From contig NZ_QJSD01000002.1 of NCBI RefSeq assembly GCF_003313245.1, positions 534,979 to 598,978 of the forward strand: DNA of 64,000 nt, in the 5' to 3' direction. Under the pieces are notes generated by a model, which saw only the letters and a list, made by a program, of their open reading frames with translations, had not been told where the DNA came from and searched no databases. Position 1 is the stretch's first letter. The number at the start of each line of letters is the position of its first letter. This DNA comes from Primorskyibacter marinus (GTDB lineage Bacteria > Pseudomonadota > Alphaproteobacteria > Rhodobacterales > Rhodobacteraceae). Of this stretch, positions 28,657-36,696 are shown piece by piece. The translations under genes and the position numbers were made by a program.

Positions 28657-30045
28657 ATGTTGAATTCGCTCTCCGGCCGTTTCCTGATCCTGACGACGAT
28701 CTTCGTGATGCTGGCGGAGGTGCTGATCTTTCTGCCGTCTGTCGCGCGGTTCCGAGAGGATTTTCTGCTGGCCCGGCTGGAACGCGCGCAGATCGCGTCG
28801 CTCGCACGGCTGGCAAATGACAATATCGGTGTCGATCTCGAAGAAGAGCTGCTGCTGAACGCCGGCGTTTTCAATGTGGTGCTGCGACGGGACGAGGCGC
28901 GACAGCTGGTGCTGTCCTCGCCAATGCCCGGCGCTGTCTGGGCGACGTATGATCTGCGCGATCCTTCCGCGAGCACGCTGATCCGGGATGCGGTTGCGCA
29001 ACTGGCCGACCCCGAGCCGAGGATGATCCGCGTCATCGGCAATCCGTTGCGCGATGCCGGGTTGCTGTTAGAAGTGACAATGGAAACCGCGCCGCTGCGA
29101 ATGGCGATGATCGACTACGGGTTGCGCATTCTGGCGCTGTCGGCGGTGATCTCGGTGATAACGGCGATGCTGTTATTTCTTGCCGTGCGCCGATTGTTGG
29201 TCAAGCCGATCAAGAAACTCGTGCATGAGATGGCGAGCTATGCTGCCGCGCCCGAAGATGCGCGGCGTATCCTCCGCCCGACCGCTGGGGTCCGCGAATT
29301 GCGCGAGGCCGAAGAAGCGTTGCAAACGCTGGAAACACAGCTGACTGCGGCGCTGAAGCAGAAAGAGCGGTTGGCGCAACTGGGCGGCGCTGTGGCCAAG
29401 ATCAGCCATGACCTGCGCAATATCCTGACCTCGGCGCAGTTGTTTACGGACCGTATCGAAACATCCGAAGACCCGACCGTGCAGCGGCTCGCGCCAAAGC
29501 TGGTGAATTCGATCGCGCGGGCAGTGTCGTTATGCGAAAGTACGCTTGCCTTCGGACGGGCCGAGGAACCCGCGCCGACGTTGACGCGGTTCAATCTGGC
29601 AGAACTCGTCGGTGATGTGCTGGACGGCGAACGACTGGCTATCGGCGACCACGACCTGAGCCTGTCCGAGGATATTCCCGCGCAGATGATGATCCGCGCG
29701 GATGCCGAGCAACTGTACCGCGCACTTTCCAACCTTGTGCGAAACGCCCGTCAAGCGATCGTCGGAACCGGAAAGCCGGGCGAGATCAACATTGCCGCCC
29801 GCGAAGACGAGACGACCTGGTATATCGACATCACCGATACCGGCCCCGGCCTGCCGCCCAAAGCGCGCGAACACTTGTTTCAGGCGTTCCATGGCGGTGC
29901 CCGGAAGGGCGGATCCGGGCTTGGCCTTGCCATTAGCCAGGAATTGCTGCGAGGCCACGGCGGTGCGCTTCGTCTGGTTTCAAGCGATGAGGCAGGATCC
30001 CGCTTCGAAATCAGCTTGCCCATGCAAGACGTGCTCGATGATTGA
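28657..30045 (+). CDS. sensor histidine kinase
   Basis: A 462-residue membrane kinase. One helix at about 8-28, a periplasmic sensor region to about 145, a second helix at about 146-172, a HAMP segment, then the dimerisation domain with phospho-acceptor His251 (AKISHDLRN). The ATP-binding domain has an N-box NLVRNARQA, DTGPGLP and GGSGLGLAI. No response regulator is adjacent, so it is an orphan here. It follows the flavin reductase gene closely in the same direction and precedes tRNA-Arg. The signal it senses is unknown. Confidence 0.9.
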   Translation: MLNSLSGRFLILTTIFVMLAEVLIFLPSVARFREDFLLARLERAQIASLARLANDNIGVDLEEELLLNAGVFNVVLRRDEARQLVLSSPMPGAVWATYDLRDPSASTLIRDAVAQLADPEPRMIRVIGNPLRDAGLLLEVTMETAPLRMAMIDYGLRILALSAVISVITAMLLFLAVRRLLVKPIKKLVHEMASYAAAPEDARRILRPTAGVRELREAEEALQTLETQLTAALKQKERLAQLGGAVAKISHDLRNILTSAQLFTDRIETSEDPTVQRLAPKLVNSIARAVSLCESTLAFGRAEEPAPTLTRFNLAELVGDVLDGERLAIGDHDLSLSEDIPAQMMIRADAEQLYRALSNLVRNARQAIVGTGKPGEINIAAREDETTWYIDITDTGPGLPPKAREHLFQAFHGGARKGGSGLGLAISQELLRGHGGALRLVSSDEAGSRFEISLPMQDVLDD

Positions 30046-30103
30046 AATTTCCTGTATTTTGCCCCTTGCAAAGCCCGGCACCGGAAGGTAATCCCGCCCC
30101 AAC

Positions 30104-30180
30104 GGACCGATAGCTCAGCTGGATAGAGTACCTGACTACGAATCAGGGGGTCGGGGGTTCGAATCCTCCTCGGTCCGCCA
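30104..30180 (+). tRNA. tRNA-Arg (anticodon ACG)
   Basis: A 77-base tRNA including encoded CCA. The acceptor GGACCGA pairs with TCGGTCC, the discriminator is G, the anticodon stem CCTGA/TCAGG encloses CTACGAA with anticodon ACG, and the T-arm has GGTTCGAATCC. The wobble A would be converted to inosine. Confidence 0.95.
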
Positions 30181-30417
30181 CCATCATTTTATAAGACGTC
30201 AGACGAAATTAACTTTTGCGTCATAAACTGACCCAAAAACAGCGAACCGGATGTTTGTGGCCAGGGCGCGAGTATATGAGTCAATCGCCCTTGCCGTAGC
30301 TCACTATACTTTTGTTGGCAGACTCATTACGGACCGGGTAATTTGCGGCCAAAACATGAATTTGTGTGGCAATGCCGTATAAACAGGGCGCACGCCCGGA
30401 ACGACCGAGGTCAAACC

Positions 30418-30705
30418 ATGAACCGAACTAAGTTTATTGTCCTTTTCGCTTTCGCACTCGTTGCCGGTTGCAGCAATGGCGCAGGTGGACGGACGTTGGT
30501 TGAAGGTGCCGGGCAGGATGAGCTTTTGAAGCTGCGAGGCGGTCCCGGACTTGGCTTCAGGGTAATTCTGGGCTTGCCGGACGGCACCGAAGTGATCCGC
30601 CGCGATTGTGTGACCGAGTTGGGCCAGCTTTGGTGTCGCGTCTCTTTGGCGCAGGCACCGTCAGTCACGGGTTACGTTTCTGCCGACTATCTCTCGCCGC
30701 GTTGA
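30418..30705 (+). CDS. SH3-domain lipoprotein
   Basis: A 95-residue exported lipoprotein. The signal peptide ends in the lipobox VAGC with the lipid-bearing cysteine at residue 18. The mature part is a bacterial SH3b domain, recognised by LKLRGGPGLGFRVILGLPDGTEV and the closing GYVSADYLSP. Such domains often bind peptidoglycan or act as scaffold modules. GAGG lies seven bases before the ATG. It is a single gene between tRNA-Arg and the H-NOX-like gene, with no clear partner. Confidence 0.85.
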   Translation: MNRTKFIVLFAFALVAGCSNGAGGRTLVEGAGQDELLKLRGGPGLGFRVILGLPDGTEVIRRDCVTELGQLWCRVSLAQAPSVTGYVSADYLSPR

Positions 30706-31077
30706 CGGTTTGCGTCCATGCGGTTTGCGTCTGCCGCTGAACATGGGGACCCCTGCGACAGTCTGATGATCCCGGATCGACGGCAGGCCCGCCAACTGGC
30801 GCCTCCGAAAATCTATCCATTGCGTGTTTCGTCGAACCGGTATTCTTCGACGATCGCGCCAAGATGGTCTGCGGCATTTCCCAGATTGAATGCCGCAGGT
30901 TGTACGCCATCGCCTCGGCCGTAATAGGATGATTGCGCACGAGCAGAGGTGATTTCTGTGGCGCTCTTGCGGTGACAGCAGCGCAACCAGAGAGTTCAAG
31001 ACAAGAAGACCCTCAGAGATTCAACGAATCTTAATGTAGCGCGTGTCAAGCTGGCCCTGAGAATAGGGATGAAATTG
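30706..31077. other. intergenic region upstream of the H-NOX-like gene
   Basis: About 370 bases with no convincing gene. Two overlapping leftward frames and one rightward frame lack ribosome-binding sites and recognised motifs. An AT-richer segment around 31020-31050 may be the promoter of the H-NOX/GGDEF pair. Confidence 0.45.
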
Positions 31078-31695
31078 ATGCATGGCCTAATCAACCGGAC
31101 GATTCAGTGTTTTGTGCGTGACACATATGGCCCACAGGTTTGGGACCGTATAGCGCACCGCACGGATAGCGGGGTTCTCAGCTTCGAGTCTATGTTGGTT
31201 TACGAAGACGACTTGACCAGCGTTTTCCTTGATGCATGCAGTGCCGAACTGGCAAAGCCCCGCGCTGGCCTGTTGGAAGATATGGGGACATATCTTGTGT
31301 CCCACCCCAATAATGAATCCCTGCGACGGCTGTTGCGCTTCGGGGGCGGAGATTTCATCGAATTCCTGCATTCACTGGACGATCTGCCGGAACGGGCGCG
31401 ACTTGCCGTTTCTGACCTTGAACTGCCAGAGCTGGAGCTTCACGAGTTCGGGTCGGTCGAATTTCGGCTGATCTGTCGTTCCCGGATACCGGGTTTTGGA
31501 CATGTGCTGGTTGGTTTGCTCCGGACTTTGGCGGATGATTACGGCACGCTTGCCTGCCTCAATTTCGGAAAAGGCGATGGGACGGAAGAATTTGTTGAGA
31601 TCACTCTCTTCGAGACGGAATATTCGGTTGGCCGCAGTTTCGATCTGGGCGCGCGTGTCAATCATGCGGGCGGAGGCGATGTAGATGGCGTCTGA
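31078..31695 (+). CDS. H-NOX-like (HNOB) domain protein lacking the heme-ligand histidine
   Basis: A 205-residue single-domain protein. The opening MHGLINRTIQCFVRDTYG and the later FGGGDFIEFLHSLDDLPE match the HNOB/H-NOX fold of NO sensors. At the place of the proximal heme histidine (FxxxLDxLH in guanylate cyclases) it has Pro104. The heme-propionate motif YxSxR reads C-R-S-R-I at 133-137, so two of its three residues are changed. Heme binding is therefore doubtful. The start at 31078 has AGGGA eight bases before. It overlaps the diguanylate cyclase gene by 11 bp. Confidence 0.82.
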   Translation: MHGLINRTIQCFVRDTYGPQVWDRIAHRTDSGVLSFESMLVYEDDLTSVFLDACSAELAKPRAGLLEDMGTYLVSHPNNESLRRLLRFGGGDFIEFLHSLDDLPERARLAVSDLELPELELHEFGSVEFRLICRSRIPGFGHVLVGLLRTLADDYGTLACLNFGKGDGTEEFVEITLFETEYSVGRSFDLGARVNHAGGGDVDGV

Positions 31696-32668
31696 CCGTA
31701 TTCTTGATATTCTTTGTCCGATGCATCTGACCGTGGATGCGACGGGACAAATTCGACATGCCGGACCAACTCTGGCGAAATTACGGGTCGGCGACCCGCT
31801 CGTCGGGAAGCGATTGCTGGAAGTGTTTGAGCTGCACCGCCCGCAGGGTGTTAGAATGATGCCGGACCTGTTGGCGATTGCCGGTCGAAAACTCCAGCTC
31901 CGGTTTCGAGAGCCGCCCCATACCAGCCTCAAGGCTGTGCTTGTCGCGGATGAAAAGGGTGGCGCGATTCTGAATCTGTCATTCGGGATCTCGGTGGTGG
32001 ATAGCGTTCGCGACTATCACCTGACCAATGCCGATTTCGCCCCGACGGACCTGACCGTTGAGATGCTGTACCTGGTCGAAGCCAAATCCGCCGCGATGCA
32101 GGCGTCACGATTGCTCAACGAACGTTTGCAAGGGGCAAGAATGGCTGCGGAAGAGCAGGCATTTACCGATACTTTGACCGGGTTGAAAAACCGCCGCGCG
32201 ATGGATCATGTGCTTTCGCGTCTGCTGGCCACCGATCAGGCCGTATCGGTGATGCATCTCGATCTGGACTATTTCAAGCAGGTCAATGATCAACACGGCC
32301 ATGCCGCCGGCGATCATGTCCTGAAGCAAGTGGCGCAGCGCATGCTGGAAGTCACCCGCGAAAGCGACACCGTGGTCAGGTTCGGTGGGGATGAGTTCTT
32401 GCTGATTTTCCCGCAACTTACTGATATTGAGAGGTTATCCCAGCTTGCCCAACGTTTGATCGAACGTATCGAGAGGCCAGTCGCCTTTGCCGATAACATT
32501 TGCCGGGTTTCGGGCAGTGTCGGGATCGCAATGCATGACGGTCTGACGCCGAAAAGCGCCGAACAGATTATCACGGAGGCCGATGATGCGCTCTATCGCT
32601 CCAAGCGAAAAGGCCGGGCCTGCTACAGTTTTCATGGTCAGACGGGCCACGATAAACGAACGGCGTGA
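31685..32668 (+). CDS. diguanylate cyclase with N-terminal HNOBA (H-NOX-associated) domain
   Basis: A 327-residue cytoplasmic protein. Residues 1-115 resemble the HNOBA/PAS-like domain that follows H-NOX in soluble guanylate cyclases (CPMHLTVDATGQIRHAG, FELHRP, and LTNADFAPTDLT). A helical linker at about 118-155 leads to a GGDEF domain with the intact signature at 234-238 (RFGGDEF) and an inhibitory RxxD site (RESD) five residues before it. Synthesis of c-di-GMP, checked by product feedback, is expected. The partner is almost certainly the overlapping H-NOX-like protein. Confidence 0.87.
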   Translation: MASDRILDILCPMHLTVDATGQIRHAGPTLAKLRVGDPLVGKRLLEVFELHRPQGVRMMPDLLAIAGRKLQLRFREPPHTSLKAVLVADEKGGAILNLSFGISVVDSVRDYHLTNADFAPTDLTVEMLYLVEAKSAAMQASRLLNERLQGARMAAEEQAFTDTLTGLKNRRAMDHVLSRLLATDQAVSVMHLDLDYFKQVNDQHGHAAGDHVLKQVAQRMLEVTRESDTVVRFGGDEFLLIFPQLTDIERLSQLAQRLIERIERPVAFADNICRVSGSVGIAMHDGLTPKSAEQIITEADDALYRSKRKGRACYSFHGQTGHDKRTA

Positions 32669-32781
32669 AAGGTCCGAACACGACTTGCGACGCGTCTGGC
32701 AGGTCATTCATAGTTGAAGAGATATTTTTGACTTTGAGGGCTTGATACGGCTAAGCCTATTGCGTAAGTAGCGGCTCACGT

Positions 32782-32856
32782 TGGGGTGTAGCCAAGCGGT
32801 AAGGCATCGGTTTTTGGTACCGTGTATCGTAGGTTCGAATCCTACCACCCCAGCCA
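32782..32856 (+). tRNA. tRNA-Gln (anticodon TTG)
   Basis: A 75-base tRNA with encoded CCA. TGGGGTG pairs with CACCCCA, the discriminator is G, and the anticodon loop TTTTGGT gives anticodon TTG. The first anticodon-stem pair is T opposite T, leaving four good pairs. The T-arm has AGGTTCGAATCCT. Decayed gene fragments start within 25 bases of its 3' end. Confidence 0.93.
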
Positions 32857-32879
32857 ACAATCTTCAAAGCACCCTAGTT

Positions 32880-33262
32880 TTAATGGGATAGGCAGAGATC
32901 AGGCGGCCATCCTTGCGTCTCTACTTCGAAGGGGTACGCAAACTGATTCACATCGCGCGCGGGCGGTTCCTTTGCGAAAACGTCGGTCGCGTAGATGGAT
33001 GGTGTTCCCGTTTCCAGCGCCGCCACAACGGCAGCTTCATCGACCACGCCGCCGCGCCCGGTATTTCCCACGATTGCCCCCGGCTTGGGCTGCGCCAGGA
33101 GCGTGGCATCGAAGAGGTTGGCGGTTTCGGATGAAAGCGGCAAGTGTGAGCATCATCGCGTGTTCGGCCACCGCGACGCCGATGCCAAGACTGCGGAGCT
33201 GGTCGGAGTTAAGGTTGTCGCAGTCGACGCCATGGCGCGAAACCATGCGCAGGCGCGGGCCA
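32880..33262 (-). pseudogene. remnant of a D-2-hydroxyacid dehydrogenase gene
   Basis: Two pieces of one family lie in different frames. The segment read leftward from about 33262 gives PRLRMVSRHGVDCDNL and VAEHAMMLTLAA, the start of the family's catalytic/NAD domain, apparently with a few residues missing between. It is then joined, out of frame near 33132, to LPLSSETANLFDATLLAQ, PGAIVGNTGRGGVVDEAA and TDVFAKEPP. The Rossmann GxGxxG region (roughly 100 codons) and the C-terminal end are absent. At least two deletions have occurred. No functional enzyme can result. Confidence 0.75.
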
Positions 33263-33419
33263 TCTGCGCCAGCGCCACGGTGCGTTCGCCAAGCACTTCG
33301 AAGAACAACGCCGAGGGCAGGCCGCGCGAGATGAGCGTGCGCACCACCGGCAACGCCGCATCGACCCGGTCGCCGGAAAACCCCGCGGCATTGCCAATCA
33401 GGAATCGTTTGCTGGTCAT
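33260..33419 (-). pseudogene. N-terminal remnant of an AtuA-like (DUF1446) gene
   Basis: The ATG at 33419 has GAGGACC in front and opens MTSKRFLIGNAAGFSGDR, VDAALPVV and SALFFEVLGERTVALAQMA, the standard N-terminus of acyclic-terpene-utilisation AtuA-type proteins. After about 53 residues the sequence passes abruptly into dehydrogenase sequence in a different frame, so more than 85 percent of the gene is missing. The frame continues to 33153 but is meaningless there. It was probably the fourth gene of the catabolic cluster that starts at 36229. Confidence 0.75.
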
Positions 33420-33469
33420 GTGGTGGTCCTCATCTGCTTGCAGGAAGTGAGCCAGATTGCCGTCATAAT

Positions 33470-33490
33470 TATCAACAACTTTATTGACAC
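33470..33490. promoter_or_regulatory. candidate GntR operator near the decayed genes
   Basis: TATCAACAACTTTATTGACA has inverted TCAA/TTGA-type half sites and lies 50-70 bases before the AtuA-like start, past the end of the GntR gene. The TGTCAA word on its minus strand also occurs twice upstream of the dehydrogenase gene at 36301-36318. Binding by the FCD-type regulator is inference. Confidence 0.3.
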
Positions 33491-33605
33491 AAATGTCCAT
33501 CCACTCATCACGCAGCCGGGCGCGTCCCGCGGCACGAGGCGCAAGCACGATTTCAAAGGATATGCTGTTTAATCCGCCGGTGCTGTCAGCAGCGGCGCGA
33601 GGCGC

Positions 33606-34253
33606 TCAGCCCGCCTGTTCGGTGCGGCCGTGTTTCAGCTCCCAGGCGCGGCGGTATGCGATGCTGGAATCGGGCAGATGCACCCGCACGGCCTCGACAT
33701 ATCGCGCGGTGTCGCATTGCCGCATCGCCTCGACGATCTCGCGGTGCTGGGCCACCACCACGTCAAGATGCCCCGGATCGTTGTATTTTACCGCCCGGAT
33801 GCTGTGCACACGGCGCGAGTATTCCTCGATCACCCGTTGCAGCATCTCGTTTGGGCAGAACGAATACTGGTGCCGGTGCAGCTCGACATTGAGCCGGAAC
33901 ACCCGGCGCAGGTCGCCCGCGGCGGCCGCCTCGGCATGGGATTCCACCAGATCCTCCATCTGCCCCAGCCCGGCCGGCGGGATCGGAAATGGCGTGCGTT
34001 CGGCGGCCCGCAATTCGAGGATCTCGCGCACCTCGTAGAGGTCGTCGATCTCGTCGGGCGTCGGCTCTACCACCAGCGCCCCGCGGTTGGGAACACGGGT
34101 CACCAATCCGCGGTTCTCCAACTCGCCGAGGATGCTGCGCAGCAGGTAGCGGCTGAGACCAAATCGCTTTTGCAGCGCATCCTCCACGATCCGCGATCCC
34201 GGTGGATATAGGCCGAAGACGATGTCTTCCTCGATCTGGTCAATCACTTCCAT
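33606..34253 (-). CDS. GntR-family regulator, FCD (FadR) subfamily
   Basis: A 215-residue transcription factor. Residues 1-70 form the winged helix (IVFGLYPPGSRIVEDAL and RFGLSRYLLRSILGELENRGLV). The rest is an all-helical FCD effector domain in which Asp/His metal-binding residues are plausible (LNVELHRHQYS and AQHREIVEAM). It lies 31 bases downstream of the aldolase in the same direction, so it probably controls this cluster in response to a small organic acid. AT-rich repeats with TGTCAA words occur at both ends of the cluster. Confidence 0.88.
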   Translation of the reverse strand: MEVIDQIEEDIVFGLYPPGSRIVEDALQKRFGLSRYLLRSILGELENRGLVTRVPNRGALVVEPTPDEIDDLYEVREILELRAAERTPFPIPPAGLGQMEDLVESHAEAAAAGDLRRVFRLNVELHRHQYSFCPNEMLQRVIEEYSRRVHSIRAVKYNDPGHLDVVVAQHREIVEAMRQCDTARYVEAVRVHLPDSSIAYRRAWELKHGRTEQAG

Positions 34254-34284
34254 GATCTGCGCATGCCTCCCGCTCCGCCTTGGT

Positions 34285-35076
34285 TCAATAAAGTGCCTTC
34301 ACCGTCTTGTCACCCGCGTCTGGCCGCGCATTGCGGAGCATTTCGGCCACGGCGGTCGAAAAAATCTTGGTGTCGGTCGACAGCGACGCAAGGTTGAACC
34401 CGTCTTTCAGCTTGGCCGCGGCGACGGCGGAATTTCCGGTGTGGATGCCGGTAAAGCGCCCGGCGGCCTGGGCTTTTTCACGGATCGTCACGATCGCCTC
34501 TTCGACCTCGGGCGCGATGTTTTCCAGCGAGGGCGGGTAGCCCATCGAGATCGCCAGATCGGACGGCCCGATATAAACTGCGTCAAGCCCTTCGACGGTG
34601 AGAATATCATCGAGGTTGTCCAGCGCCTCGCGGGTTTCGATCATCGCCAGGGTGGCGATGCGGGTCTTGGCCTGTTCCTGGTAGTCGGCCCCGTAGGCGA
34701 TGGAGGCGCGCGTCGGCCCGAAGGACCGAGACCCGCGCGGCGCGTAGTGGCAGGCCGATACGAAGGCTTCGGCTTCGGCGCGGGTGTTGATCATCGGGCA
34801 GATTATGCCGGTAAAGCCGGCGTCGAGCAGCGCCATGATGAAGCCGGGGTCATTCCAGCGCACGCGGGCCAGCTTTGGCACGTCGCTCACGCCCATCGCC
34901 TGAAGCATCGTCAGCGCCATCTGGTAATCCACCAGCCCATGCTGAAGGTCGATCGTCAGCGTGTCGAACGGCTGCCGCGCGACGATCTCGGCGGTCACCG
35001 TCGAGGGCATGGCGCACCAGCCGTTGATGCATTTGTCACCGTTCTCCCAGATCTCGCGTAGGCTTGGAATCGACAT
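34285..35076 (-). CDS. HpcH/HpaI-family aldolase
   Basis: A 263-residue class II pyruvate-type aldolase. The HpaI signature set is visible: DTLTIDLQHGLVDYQ near residue 38-52, MINTRAEAEAFV, GSRSFGPTR and the metal-side IETREALDNLDDI with GLDAVYIGPSDLA. It should cleave a 2-keto-4-hydroxy acid to pyruvate and an aldehyde. It lies between a malate/lactate-type dehydrogenase and a GntR regulator in a leftward unit. The sugar-acid or diacid substrate is not predictable from sequence. Confidence 0.9.
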   Translation of the reverse strand: MSIPSLREIWENGDKCINGWCAMPSTVTAEIVARQPFDTLTIDLQHGLVDYQMALTMLQAMGVSDVPKLARVRWNDPGFIMALLDAGFTGIICPMINTRAEAEAFVSACHYAPRGSRSFGPTRASIAYGADYQEQAKTRIATLAMIETREALDNLDDILTVEGLDAVYIGPSDLAISMGYPPSLENIAPEVEEAIVTIREKAQAAGRFTGIHTGNSAVAAAKLKDGFNLASLSTDTKIFSTAVAEMLRNARPDAGDKTVKALY

Positions 35077-35131
35077 GCTTTTTCCTTTCGTGGTTCAAAT
35101 CCTGTCACGGGGCACAGTGCCGCGCTTGCGG

Positions 35132-36229
35132 TTAGGTCATGGCCTCGTGTTCCAGCCCCTGGGTGTCAAGGCCCATTTCTTCGGCCAGGTCGAGTATGGC
35201 CTGCATCACGCCGGGAGGCACCGTAAGCCCGTTCAACCGGGTGTGGTGCTGGCGCGCGCGTTCCGGGTCGCCGGGGATCTGCACACGCTCCAACCCTGCT
35301 TCGGGCCGCAGTCCGCGGACGAAATCGATGTAGTCGCGCACCTCGGCCGCGAAGCCGCCGGTGTCGTCAAGCCGTGCCGGATCAAGGACGATGGCGACAT
35401 AGCCATTGCCGAAGATCCCGTCGCCCTGCTTGTTGGTGCCGTTCCCGGTGAGCGCCCCGGCCAGAAGTTCGCAGGCCAGCGCCAGGCCCGAACCCTTGTG
35501 GTCGCCCATGGTGCGCAGTGCCCCGGTGCCGGCCCGCGGGTCTGGCACCTGCGCATTCAGGGTGTCGCCATAAAGGATCTGCGGGTCCGAGGTCCGCTGA
35601 CCATCGCCGCCCACCAGGGACTCGGACGGCAGCGGCGGTCCGCCGCGCGCGGCGACCAGCGCCTTGCCTTCGGCGACCATGGAGGTGGCGAAATCGAGGA
35701 TGAAATCATCGCCGCCCGGATTGGGCACACCAATGGCGATGGGCGCGGTGGAGCAGGCCGCCTCGGCCGAACCGAAGGGTGCCACGATCCGCGAGCCGCC
35801 GACATTGACGAAATGCAGCGAGACGAATCCGGCCCGCGCGGCCTGTTCGGCATAGGCCCCCAGCCGACCGATATGACCGGCGTGACGCATCGCGACGATT
35901 GCGGTTCCGTGGCTGCGGGCGCGCTCGATACCTATCGAGATGGCCTCCCCGGCCAGCCGCTGTCCCATGCCGGACTGCCCGTCAAGCTGTACCAGCGCGC
36001 CAATATCGGCGATCACCTTTGCCGCGCGGTTGGCCTTGATTTTGCCGGATCGCAGCCATTGCACATAGCGTGAAATCCGGACGACGCCGTGGCTGTCATG
36101 TCCGCGCGCGCTTGCCTCGACCAAATGATCGGCGACGATCCGCGCCTCTTCTGGCGCGCAGCCCTCGTGTTCCAGCATGGCACATAGAAGGTCGGACAGA
36201 GTGCCGGTATCCACGGGGTGTGCAGTCAT
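35132..36229 (-). CDS. malate/L-lactate (Ldh/YlbC) family NAD(P)-dependent dehydrogenase
   Basis: A 365-residue oxidoreductase of the family that includes 2,3-diketo-gulonate and ureidoglycolate dehydrogenases, not the classical Rossmann MDH. Marks are the ARGHDSHGVVRISRY segment with the catalytic His, MRHAGHIGRLGAYAEQAA, the NVGGSRIVAPFGS nucleotide loop, and GDHKGSGLALACELL. The ATG at 36229 has AAGGAG upstream, although the open frame continues back to 36382 without support. It heads the leftward cluster with the aldolase and GntR genes. Exact 2-keto acid substrate unknown. Confidence 0.9.
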   Translation of the reverse strand: MTAHPVDTGTLSDLLCAMLEHEGCAPEEARIVADHLVEASARGHDSHGVVRISRYVQWLRSGKIKANRAAKVIADIGALVQLDGQSGMGQRLAGEAISIGIERARSHGTAIVAMRHAGHIGRLGAYAEQAARAGFVSLHFVNVGGSRIVAPFGSAEAACSTAPIAIGVPNPGGDDFILDFATSMVAEGKALVAARGGPPLPSESLVGGDGQRTSDPQILYGDTLNAQVPDPRAGTGALRTMGDHKGSGLALACELLAGALTGNGTNKQGDGIFGNGYVAIVLDPARLDDTGGFAAEVRDYIDFVRGLRPEAGLERVQIPGDPERARQHHTRLNGLTVPPGVMQAILDLAEEMGLDTQGLEHEAMT

Positions 36230-36696
36230 CCGCTTGTCGCTCCTTCTCGGTGCCGGCAATCCCCGGCTGTCCGCAATGTTGTTAAAGTTAGCAAGAATAT
36301 TGTCAACAGAATTGTCAATAATAATTCGCCCAGATAGACAAGACGGTGAATGCGCCAGCCAAAGGCATGGCTGCGACCGCATGGCAGAAACGCAAGGGAC
36401 CGGACCGCAGGCCCCGGCCCCTACGGCTGGATGGGCGGGAATAACGGATCTCGCCGGAAGCCTGCCGCTGTCCCGCGCGCGACAATCTGGTGCAGATCTT
36501 CAAGGGCGGGTGCCCCCATATCGGCGACAGTCCCGGTCTGGTGCCGGTCGTCGACTGACGCGGATGTGCTACGTTTTTGCGCTTATCTAGCGTGTGTAAA
36601 ACACATCTACCCAAACCCTAGCGGCTGTCCTATAGTACTGCCCAAGTGGGCCCATAGACCTACAAACAGAGGCGGATCAACATAGGGGGATGGCCC
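36230..36696. other. divergent intergenic region between dehydrogenase cluster and nrdR
   Basis: These 467 bases hold the promoters of the leftward cluster and of nrdR. TGTCAA occurs twice, 12 bases apart, at 36301-36306 and 36313-36318, in an AT-rich stretch that may be the GntR operator. Near 36594 there is a short TGTGT/ACACA palindrome. A 30-residue frame ending at about 36558 looks slightly protein-like, but I could not match it to a family. No other gene is seen. Confidence 0.45.
36301..36318. promoter_or_regulatory. candidate GntR operator of the dehydrogenase-aldolase cluster
   Basis: Two TGTCAA words, each preceded by AT, are spaced 12 bases apart about 75 bases upstream of the dehydrogenase start. 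A related word pair occurs at 33470-33490. The regulator encoded in the cluster is the obvious candidate. Confidence 0.35.

Noticed and set aside
36470-36558. A short protein-like tail (ARDNLVQIFKGGCPHIGDSP and following) upstream of nrdR
   Set aside because: It looked like the C-terminus of a decayed dehydrogenase, but I could not match it to a family and upstream codons in that frame are not protein-like.
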